In this document: positions 1 to 5,523 of the stretch, piece by piece | Layout of the letters: each line of letters begins with the position of its first letter | Numbering within the stretch: the stretch's first letter is position 1 | Assembly (NCBI GenBank): GCA_007128755.1 | Contig: SKWV01000201.1 | Span: 1-6,261, forward strand | Length of the DNA: 6,261 nt | Reading direction: 5' to 3' | Origin: Trueperaceae bacterium | GTDB lineage: Bacteria; Deinococcota; Deinococci; Deinococcales; Trueperaceae | Notes under the pieces: model-generated | Database searches by the model: none | What the model saw: the letters and a program-made list of their open reading frames with translations, nothing else | Told to the model about the DNA's origin: nothing | Position numbers and translations under genes: made by a program

Positions 1-270
1 GAGCACCACTGGGATCCCGATCGACGCGCGGCGACCACACGGTTCTTCGTCGTCGACGCTGCGTCGGGGGAGGTCACGCGCTACGCGCAGACGATGCAGG
101 CCTACGAGATGTCCGAGTACGAGGCGCTCGTGGAGGACGTCGGCTTCTCCAGGATCGCCACGTACGCCTCGCTGACGGGGCGCGACGAGGACGCCGAGCC
201 CGGGCTGTTCGCGCTGTCGGCCGTCAAGGGCGGCGGCGCGGGTGCGCCGGAGGCCGATCCGCCGGCCTAG
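1..270 (+). CDS. Probable class I SAM-dependent methyltransferase, C-terminal part (5' end outside window)
   Basis: Frame 1 is open from the left edge to a TAG at 268-270 and gives 89 residues; the start lies outside the window. The visible part looks like the end of a class I (Rossmann-fold) SAM methyltransferase. There is a strand-like FFVVDA segment (residues 15-20), a TRYAQTMQAYEMSEYEALVEDVGF stretch (26-49, described here only by its key residues: YAQ, SEYEALVEDVGF) matching the usual 'S-x-x-E-L-x-x-L-L-x-x-A-G-F' helix, then a strand around IATYASLTG (52-60) and a last core strand LFALSAVK (69-76). A Gly/Ala/Pro-rich tail of about 13 residues follows. The SAM-binding glycine loop would lie upstream and cannot be seen, so the substrate is unknown. 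The gene is convergent with the glycosidase gene and shares stop-codon bases with it. Family call is by general resemblance; another Rossmann enzyme cannot be excluded. Confidence 0.65.
   Translation, partial: EHHWDPDRRAATTRFFVVDAASGEVTRYAQTMQAYEMSEYEALVEDVGFSRIATYASLTGRDEDAEPGLFALSAVKGGGAGAPEADPPA
251..268. repeat. Small GC-rich inverted repeat at the convergent gene ends
   Basis: AGGCCG (251-256) and CGGCCT (263-268) form a perfect 6-bp stem with a 6-nt loop, ending inside the overlapping stop codons. A second pair, GCGCCGG (244-250) and CCGGCGC (293-299), encloses it with a 42-nt loop. No T-tract follows on either strand, so this is not a canonical intrinsic terminator. It could still slow polymerase from both sides, but short palindromes of this kind are common by chance in DNA this GC-rich. 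Confidence 0.25.
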
Positions 271-1517
271 ACCCGCCAGTCGCCGAAGAACGCCGGCGCG
301 CCGCGCTCCAGCGCGTCCTGGGCGTAGACGAACATCGCCGCCGACCACGCCTGCTGCGGGTGTCCCATGGGCCGTCCGCTCTGGCCGTGCAGCCACTCGT
401 TGAACTCCCACGGGCCGTGCTTGCCGGCGCGGTTGGCGTCGGCCACGAGCGCGAGGCTGCGGACGGCGCGGTCGTGGTGGCCGGCCGCGACGAGGGCCGC
501 CACGTAGAAGCCGCCGAGGAAGGGCCAGATGCCGCCGTTGTGGTACTGGAACGGGAGGTTCAGGTTGCGGCTCCGGAAGTACTCCCGCCAGTCGCGGTCG
601 CCGGGGTAGATGGGCGGGTAGAAGGCCTTGATGGGGAAGGGATCGTCGGCGCCCACGGCGTGCGCGTGCGTGAGGATGCGCTCGCGCTTCGCCTCGTCGG
701 CGACGCCGAGGAGGATGGCGAGGGAGTTGCCGAAGGCGTCGAACGTGGTGCCGAACTCGCGGAAGCCCGTCCACGGCAGGTAGAAGGGCGCTTCGGTCAG
801 GGTAGCGGTGTTCTGGTAGAGGAGGAACCATTCGAGCCGGAGGGCCTTGAGCTCCTCGAGTTGGGCCCCGAACGCGTGGCCGTCCCAGGGCCGGTCGAGC
901 CACATCAACAGGTTGATCTTGCGGGCGACGTCGCGCCCTCGCGCGTCGTACGCCGAAGCGTCCTCGCCCAGAGCGGCGGCCGTCCCCGCCATCGCGCGCA
1001 GCGCGGCCACGTAGAGGACGTTGTCGTAGAGGACGTTGTAGCGCACGCTGTAGAGGTCGGCCCAGTCGCCCGCCTCGGGCACCTCGAGCAGCCCGCAGGC
1101 GTTCATGTCCTGGTAGCGCAGCCACGTCTCCGCCGCTTGGAGGCGGGGCCAGGAGGCGCGGGTGAAGCCCTCGTCGCCGACGTGCTGCCGGTAGGCGTCG
1201 TGGGCGACGAGGAACCAGAGGTTGGCGTCGACCGCGCCGGCGTTCTCGGTGGTCACGTCACCCGTGCGCGTGTCGACGTTGAGGTGGATCATGCCGAGGT
1301 CGGTCTGGTGCGCGCCGAGCGTCTCGAGCGAGGCGCGCGTGCAGTCGATGAGCTCCGGGTCGCCCGACACGAGCGCGCCGAGCGCCGTGATGCCGGCGTC
1401 GCGCGCCCACACCTGCGGGTAGCCGCCCTCGAAGGCGCTGGCCTTGAAGCCGCTTGGCGCCATGCAGCGCCGGAGGACCTCGAGCGCCCGCGCGCGGCTT
1501 TCGTCGACGGTGCTCAT
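267..1517 (-). CDS. GH100-like (alpha/alpha)6-barrel glycoside hydrolase (amylo-alpha-1,6-glucosidase / neutral invertase type)
   Basis: The protein has 416 residues and no signal peptide, so it should be cytoplasmic. Motifs resemble GH100 neutral/alkaline invertases and related debranching-like enzymes: WARD (37-40), AVDANLWFLVAHDAY (95-109), PEAGDW followed by YNVLYDNVLYVAALRAM (147-176), FGNSLAIL (262-269), PIKAFYPPIYPGDRDWREYF (295-314), YHNGGIWP (325-332), PWEFNEWLHG (369-378) and a final QQAWSAAMFVYA. By analogy with GH100 invertase, Asp97 and Glu371 are candidate catalytic acid and base; this is from remembered motif alignment. The likely role is hydrolysis of a glycoside imported by the adjacent ABC transporter. 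Sucrose is possible, but the bacterial relatives are diverse and the substrate is not fixed. The frame stays open for 249 codons upstream, but the ATG at 1517 is preferred: it overlaps the permease stop as TGATG and has a perfect GGAGGT site 5 nt upstream. The gene ends at a TAG (269-267) shared with the convergent gene. Confidence 0.85.
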   Translation of the reverse strand: MSTVDESRARALEVLRRCMAPSGFKASAFEGGYPQVWARDAGITALGALVSGDPELIDCTRASLETLGAHQTDLGMIHLNVDTRTGDVTTENAGAVDANLWFLVAHDAYRQHVGDEGFTRASWPRLQAAETWLRYQDMNACGLLEVPEAGDWADLYSVRYNVLYDNVLYVAALRAMAGTAAALGEDASAYDARGRDVARKINLLMWLDRPWDGHAFGAQLEELKALRLEWFLLYQNTATLTEAPFYLPWTGFREFGTTFDAFGNSLAILLGVADEAKRERILTHAHAVGADDPFPIKAFYPPIYPGDRDWREYFRSRNLNLPFQYHNGGIWPFLGGFYVAALVAAGHHDRAVRSLALVADANRAGKHGPWEFNEWLHGQSGRPMGHPQQAWSAAMFVYAQDALERGAPAFFGDWRV

Positions 1518-2407
1518 CAGCGACCTCCGATGCCGGTCAGGGTGATGCCCTTGATGAAGTAGCGCTGCGCGAACAGGAAGACCGTGAGCACCGGCACGAG
1601 CGCGAGCACGCTGCCGGCCATGAGCAGCGTCCAGGCGGTGTTGTACTGCCCCTGGAGCGTGTTGAGCCCGACCGTGAGGGTGCTCATGGCGGTCGAGTTG
1701 GTGACGACGAGCGGATAGAGGAACGAGTTCCAGTTGAAGAGGAACGTGAAGATGGCGAGCGCCGACAGCGCCGGCCCCGAGAGCGGCAGGATCACGCGGG
1801 TGAAGATCTGCCAGTGGCTGGCGCCGTCGACCACCGCCGCGTCCTCGAGTTCGCCCGGGATCGTCAGGAAGTTCTGCCGGAGCAGGAACGTGCCGAACGC
1901 GCTGAACGCCGCGGGCAGGATGAGCGCCTGGTAGGTGTCGATCCAGCCGAGGTTCCGGAGCAGGATGAAGTTCGGGATGATCACCACCTGGGCGGGGATC
2001 ATCAGCGTGGCGAGATAACCGATGAACAGGGTGTCGCGGCCCGGGAAGCGCAGGCGCGCGAAGGCGTACGCGGCCATGGCGCTCGTGGCCACCGCCAGGA
2101 TCGTGACCGATCCGGCGACGATCACGCTGTTCAGGAAGAACCGCGCGAACGGCAGCACCTCGAACAGCCGCGTGTAGTTGTCCCAACGGAACGGGTTCGG
2201 GATGAAGCTCGGTGGGTACTCGAACACCGCGCCGGCGCTCTTCAGCGAGGTGGAGAGCATCCACACGAAGGGCATGAGCATCAGGATCGCGGTCGGCACC
2301 AGGAACGCCGCGAGCAGCCAGTTGCCCAGCGAGTAGCCGAGCAGCGAGCGGCTCCCGCGTGGGCGCTCCCTCCGGGCGGGGCGGTCGCGTTCGGGACGCT
2401 CAGTCAT
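1517..2407 (-). CDS. Sugar ABC transporter inner-membrane permease, MalG/AraQ type (CUT1)
   Basis: The 296-residue protein is the second membrane subunit of a carbohydrate uptake ABC transporter. A basic Arg-rich cytoplasmic start (residues 1-20) is followed by about six hydrophobic segments, roughly at 29-50, 89-113, 126-149, 159-176, 211-235 and 259-281. The typical MalG-like SLK after the first helix (54-56) and the ELEDAAVVDGAS EAA loop (186-197), continuing to LPLSGP (207-212), are present; this loop contacts the ATPase. Length and order match the family. The start ATG at 2407 overlaps the preceding permease by 8 nt and has only a weak G-rich ribosome site (GTGGGT at 2418-2413), so translation is probably coupled. 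The stop TGA (1519-1517) shares one base with the next start. The substrate cannot be read from the sequence; sugar or oligosaccharide is inferred from the CUT1 family and the neighbouring glycosidase. Confidence 0.95.
   Translation of the reverse strand: MTERPERDRPARRERPRGSRSLLGYSLGNWLLAAFLVPTAILMLMPFVWMLSTSLKSAGAVFEYPPSFIPNPFRWDNYTRLFEVLPFARFFLNSVIVAGSVTILAVATSAMAAYAFARLRFPGRDTLFIGYLATLMIPAQVVIIPNFILLRNLGWIDTYQALILPAAFSAFGTFLLRQNFLTIPGELEDAAVVDGASHWQIFTRVILPLSGPALSALAIFTFLFNWNSFLYPLVVTNSTAMSTLTVGLNTLQGQYNTAWTLLMAGSVLALVPVLTVFLFAQRYFIKGITLTGIGGR
1523..1528 (-). promoter_or_regulatory. Ribosome binding site for the glycosidase, inside the permease gene
   Basis: On the minus strand GGAGGT lies 5 nt before the ATG at 1517. 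It is made of the second- and third-last sense codons of the permease (Gly-Gly, followed by Arg and the stop). This decides the glycosidase start and makes re-initiation or coupled translation likely. Confidence 0.8.
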
Positions 2408-3332
2408 AGTGCACCCACTGTCGCTGGTAGCGGAACTGGACCACGGTCACGACGAAGATGATCGCGAAGAGCACCCACGCCATCGAGGCGGCGTAGCCCA
2501 TCTGGAAGAACTGGAAGGCGTAGCGATAGATGTTGAAGACGATCGTGTTGGTGGCGTTCGCGGGACCGCCCTCCGTCATGATGAACGCCTGGTCGAACAC
2601 CTGGAACGAGTTGATGACGCTGATCACCAGCACGAAGAAGGTGGTGGAGGAGAGCATCGGGATCGTGATGTGCACGAAGCGGTCCCACTGGCTCGCGCCG
2701 TCGATCTTGGCCGCCTCGTAGAGGTGTTGCGGGACGCCCTGCAGGCCGGCGAGGAAGAGCACCATCGAGAAGCCGACCTGCTGCCAGATGCTCATGATGA
2801 TGATGGCGGGCAGGGCCCAGCGGGTGCTCGAGAGCCAGTTGGGCGGGTCGGAGACGCCGATCATGTAGAGCGCGCTGTTGAGGAGCCCGAAGTCCGCGTG
2901 GAAGATCCAGCGCCACACCAGCGCGACCGCGACGGTGGAGGCGACGACGGGCATGAAGTACGCCGCGCGGAAGAAGGTCCGCCCCGGGATGCGCTGGTTG
3001 AGCGCCATCGCCACGAGCAGCGCGAGCGCCATCTGGATCGGCACGGTGCCGAGCACGTAGACGGTCGTGTTGCGGAGCACCCGGTGGAACGTGGAGTCGC
3101 TCACCAGGCGCTCGTAGTTGGCGATGCCCACCCACTCGGGCGGCCGGAGCAGATCCCAGTTCGTGAAGCTGATGAGCAGCGCGGCGAGGACCGGCAGGAA
3201 CGTGAAGACGAGGAACCCGACGAGGTTCGGGAGGAGGAAGCCGTAGGCCGCCAGCGTCGTCCGGTGTCTCAGGCGGTTCGTGCGACGGCGCGGCGTCGGC
3301 TGCCCGGTGTCACCGTTCGTGGAGACGGCCAC
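2400..3332 (-). CDS. Sugar ABC transporter inner-membrane permease, MalF/AraP/UgpA type (CUT1)
   Basis: The 310-residue protein is the first membrane subunit of the carbohydrate importer. After a basic start (residues 1-25) come about six membrane segments, roughly 30-55, 91-112, 122-143, 171-196, 230-250 and 281-298. Family hallmarks include AYGFLLPNLVGF (29-40), SFTNWDLL (55-62), GIANYERL (69-76), the YEAAKIDGAS EAA loop (205-214) running to HITIPML (221-227), and FIMTEGGPANAT (250-261), where TEGGP is typical of this subunit. The start is a GTG at 3332, supported by a GAGGGGAG ribosome site just upstream and a spacer of only 10 nt from the amidohydrolase stop. It pairs with the next gene, which it overlaps by 8 nt, to form the membrane channel. 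No ATP-binding subunit follows, so the ATPase must come from elsewhere. Confidence 0.95.
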   Translation of the reverse strand: MAVSTNGDTGQPTPRRRTNRLRHRTTLAAYGFLLPNLVGFLVFTFLPVLAALLISFTNWDLLRPPEWVGIANYERLVSDSTFHRVLRNTTVYVLGTVPIQMALALLVAMALNQRIPGRTFFRAAYFMPVVASTVAVALVWRWIFHADFGLLNSALYMIGVSDPPNWLSSTRWALPAIIIMSIWQQVGFSMVLFLAGLQGVPQHLYEAAKIDGASQWDRFVHITIPMLSSTTFFVLVISVINSFQVFDQAFIMTEGGPANATNTIVFNIYRYAFQFFQMGYAASMAWVLFAIIFVVTVVQFRYQRQWVHYD

Positions 3333-3336
3333 GGCG

Positions 3337-3344
3337 CTCCCCTC
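3337..3344 (-). promoter_or_regulatory. Ribosome binding site for the first permease, overlapping the amidohydrolase stop
   Basis: GAGGGGAG on the minus strand stands 4 nt before the GTG start at 3332. Its first two bases are the last two bases of the upstream TGA stop (3345-3343). This supports the GTG start and links termination of one gene to initiation of the next. Confidence 0.75.
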
Positions 3345-4212
3345 AGTCCTGCGTGCCGAAGATGCGGGCGGCGTTGTCGTGGAAGATCAGCTGCTGCTGC
3401 TCGTCCGTGAGCCCCATCTCGGTGAAGGCGCTCCGCCAGGCTTCGACGTCGCGCTTCATGCGCCGGTGATCGGAGTCGGAGCCGTACACCAGCTTCTCGG
3501 GGCGGATCTCGTTCATCACGTAGCCGCCGTCGATGATGTGTTTGCGCACGACGTCGCCGCCGGACACGTCGAAGAAGAGGCGCGGGCGCCAGCGCGCGAT
3601 CGCGCAGGCGGTGCGGTAGTCGGGCCAGCCCAGGTGGGCGCCGATGATGAAGAGCTCCGGGAAGTGGAAGGCGATGGTGTCGAGGTAGATCGGCTGCATG
3701 CGCGCCGACGAGAAGCCGTAGCCGCGGCCTCGGGCCTCGCGGCCGAGCTTCGTGACGAGGCGCTCTTCGTCCTCACCCGTCGGCGGCGCCTTCCAGGCGT
3801 CCTCGGCGGCGCCCATGAGGTAGTCGTTCGGGCCACCGAGGATGCCGGTGTGGAAGAGGATGCGCATGCCGCGGGCCTGCGCCTTTTCGAAGTGGTGGAA
3901 GTAGGCCTCGTCGTCGTAGTTCCGCCGCGGTCCCAGGATCTTGATGCCGTGGAACCCGCGCTCGGCGAACTCGTCGATCAGGCTCGGCGGGTCCTCGTCG
4001 AGGCGGAGCCAGCCGAGGCCACAGAACAGGCCGGGGGCCTGCTCCATGGCGTCCGAGAGCGCCGCATGACCGAGCGGCCCAGGGGTGCCGAGGAGGGCGA
4101 TCTTGACGATGCCCACCTCCTCGGCGACCTCCTGCAGTTGGGCGATGAACCGGTCGCCCGACGTGCGTCCTTCCCACCAGAAGTTGTGGACGTGCGCGTC
4201 GAAGATCTTCAC
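3343..4212 (-). CDS. Metal-dependent amidohydrolase (Amidohydrolase_2 / COG2159-like TIM barrel)
   Basis: The protein has 289 residues, a usual length for compact members of this family of metal-dependent hydrolases and decarboxylases. Visible motifs, in order: DAHVHNF with the metal-binding HxH pair (His7, His9), GFHGIKILG with Lys91, ILFHTG with His121, IIGAHLGWP with His193, YGSDSDH with Asp246, and FHDNAARIFG at the end (277-286), the common 'N-A-x-R-x-F' helix. These fit a mononuclear or dinuclear metal centre inside a beta/alpha barrel. No signal peptide, so cytoplasmic. The start is GTG at 4212 with no good ribosome site; it is accepted because the HxH motif must sit close to the N-terminus and because it overlaps the binding-protein stop as GTGA. 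The position between binding protein and permeases suggests a step in processing the imported compound, for example hydrolysis of a lactone, ester or amide, or decarboxylation; the actual reaction cannot be told. Confidence 0.88.
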   Translation of the reverse strand: MKIFDAHVHNFWWEGRTSGDRFIAQLQEVAEEVGIVKIALLGTPGPLGHAALSDAMEQAPGLFCGLGWLRLDEDPPSLIDEFAERGFHGIKILGPRRNYDDEAYFHHFEKAQARGMRILFHTGILGGPNDYLMGAAEDAWKAPPTGEDEERLVTKLGREARGRGYGFSSARMQPIYLDTIAFHFPELFIIGAHLGWPDYRTACAIARWRPRLFFDVSGGDVVRKHIIDGGYVMNEIRPEKLVYGSDSDHRRMKRDVEAWRSAFTEMGLTDEQQQLIFHDNAARIFGTQD

Positions 4213-5468
4213 TGGCGCGCGGCCATGAAGTTCCTCACCTCGGTCGCCATCATCGTGAGAGCGGCTTCGGCGCTCATCTCGCCCGTGTAGATGAGGTCGA
4301 GGTGGGGCACGACGATCGTGTTCTCGATCTCGCGCCAGTCGGGGAAGTTCGGGGCGAGGCGGCCGCGCTCCGTCTCCGCGATGAAGACGTCGCAGGAGAC
4401 GCCCTCCACGCAGGCGTTCACGAAGGCGTCGGCCACGTCGGGGTTGGCGTACGACGCGGGCACGGCCACGCCGGTGCTGGCGAAGATCGACTGGCCCTCG
4501 GTGCCGGCCAGGAACGTGAGGAACGTCCAGGCGGCGTCGGGGTGCTGGGTGGTCGACGACATCACGTAGCCGGCGCCGCCGAGCGTGTTGGCGCGCTCAC
4601 CGTCGGGACCGGCGGGCAGGGGCGCGACGTCCCAGGAGAAGCCGGCCTCGGCGAAGGTCGGCATGCGGGCGGCGTTCGTCATCACCATCGCGACGCGGCC
4701 GGTGCTGAAGAGCTCCGTGGTCGAGCCGAGCTGCGCCATGGCGTCGAACGACGGGACGGAGCGGTCCTCGAGGATCATGTCGGCGATGAACCCGATCGCC
4801 TGGACCGCCGCCGGGGAGTCCATGTGGAACGAGGTCGGCGCGAGCGGGTCGTCGAAGAGCGTGCCGCCGGCCTGGTAGACCCACTGCGGGTAGCGGTTCT
4901 TCTCGAGCGCGAGTCCGTACTGGAGCGCGCGGCCTTGTGCGTCGCGCTCGGTCAGTACGAGGGCGGCGGAGCGGAGGTCGTCCCAGTTCCAGTCGGCGGT
5001 CGGGTAGGCGAGCCCCGCCGCGTCGAAGAGGTCGGCGTTGTAGTACAGGACGTTGGTGTCGTTGTCGCGGGCGAAGCCGAAGATCTGGCCGTCGTAGCTG
5101 AAGACGTCGATGAGGCCCGGGTGGTAGGTGCTCGTGTCGAAGCCGTCGCGCTCGATGAGCTCGTCGAGGGGCATGAGGACGCCGCGCGACGCGTACGACG
5201 GGATGTTGTTGAGGAACATGACGTCGGGCGCGGTGCCGCCGGCCATCTGCGTCTGGATGCGATCGAAGTAGGCGCCCCAGGGCGCGTGCTGGACCTCGAC
5301 GCGCACGTCGTCCTGCGCGGCGTGGAACGCTTCGATGACCTCGTAGTTCGGCGGCAGCTCGCCCGGGTCGCCCCAGAAGGACCAGACGATGGTGGTCTGT
5401 GCGCTCGCGGCGAAGAGTGCGCCGACGAACGTGACGATGGTGGCGCTGCGGATCAGGAGCTTGATCAT
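4209..5468 (-). CDS. Extracellular sugar-binding protein of a CUT1 ABC transporter (UgpB/MalE-like, COG1653)
   Basis: The 419-residue protein begins with a Sec signal peptide: basic MIKLLIR, a hydrophobic core (8-20) and a probable cut after Ala23 in AASAQTT. There is no lipobox cysteine, so it should be a soluble periplasmic protein. The mature part shows the class features: IVWSFWGD (27-34), a helix with FHAAQ (48-52), APDVMFLNN (80-88), GVLMPLDELI (97-106), DGQIFGFARDNDTNVLYYNADLF (126-148), a FSTGRVAMVMTNA segment (254-266), APLPAGPDG (282-290), GGAGYVMSS (297-305) and DAAWTFLTFLAG (311-322). Many exposed Trp and Tyr residues suit sugar stacking. The only two cysteines, Cys353 and Cys359, are six apart and could form a disulfide. 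Start ATG at 5468 has a perfect GGAGGA site. It is the first gene after the 55-bp gap and delivers substrate to the two permeases downstream. Confidence 0.95.
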   Translation of the reverse strand: MIKLLIRSATIVTFVGALFAASAQTTIVWSFWGDPGELPPNYEVIEAFHAAQDDVRVEVQHAPWGAYFDRIQTQMAGGTAPDVMFLNNIPSYASRGVLMPLDELIERDGFDTSTYHPGLIDVFSYDGQIFGFARDNDTNVLYYNADLFDAAGLAYPTADWNWDDLRSAALVLTERDAQGRALQYGLALEKNRYPQWVYQAGGTLFDDPLAPTSFHMDSPAAVQAIGFIADMILEDRSVPSFDAMAQLGSTTELFSTGRVAMVMTNAARMPTFAEAGFSWDVAPLPAGPDGERANTLGGAGYVMSSTTQHPDAAWTFLTFLAGTEGQSIFASTGVAVPASYANPDVADAFVNACVEGVSCDVFIAETERGRLAPNFPDWREIENTIVVPHLDLIYTGEMSAEAALTMMATEVRNFMAARQ

Positions 5469-5473
5469 GCGAT

Positions 5474-5479
5474 TCCTCC
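5474..5479 (-). promoter_or_regulatory. Strong ribosome binding site for the binding protein
   Basis: GGAGGA on the minus strand, 5 nt before the ATG at 5468. Together with the site before the glycosidase this is the strongest in the window, in keeping with the high level of binding protein that such importers usually need. Confidence 0.85.
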
Positions 5480-5523
5480 AGGTGGTACCGAGGGTGGTGC
5501 GGGTCGGTGGGAGTGGGTTCGTG
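5480..5523 (-). other. C-rich, G-poor leader between the ROK and binding-protein genes; G-quadruplex motif on the opposite strand
   Basis: This stretch, most of the only intergenic gap, has 25 C, 5 G, 10 A and 4 T in the transcript sense. Such C-over-G composition is typical of Rho loading sites. On the plus (template) strand four GGG runs at 5492-5494, 5501-5503, 5509-5511 and 5515-5517, with loops of 6, 5 and 3 nt, match the canonical G-quadruplex pattern. A GGTACC palindrome lies at 5484-5489. I see no convincing -35/-10 promoter, no long operator palindrome and no terminator hairpin here. Functional roles are inference. Confidence 0.4.

Noticed and set aside
360..1562. 400-codon plus-strand open frame opposite the glycosidase gene
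   Set aside because: It is antisense to a clearly conserved enzyme. Its product is Val/Glu/Arg/Gly-rich without domains, as expected from the shadow frame of GC-rich codons.
1518..2264. Possible 249-residue N-terminal extension of the glycosidase
   Set aside because: The extension overlaps the second permease out of frame and is Arg/His/Pro-rich without a domain. The ATG at 1517 has a perfect ribosome site and starts where homology begins.
1454..3410. Long plus-strand open frames (about 335 and 333 codons) opposite the permeases
   Set aside because: His/Arg/Glu-rich low-complexity translations, antisense to conserved membrane proteins; explained by high third-position GC.
5469..5523. Possible promoter and operator for the binding-protein gene
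   Set aside because: No convincing -10/-35 pair, and only a 6-bp GGTACC palindrome; too weak to call.
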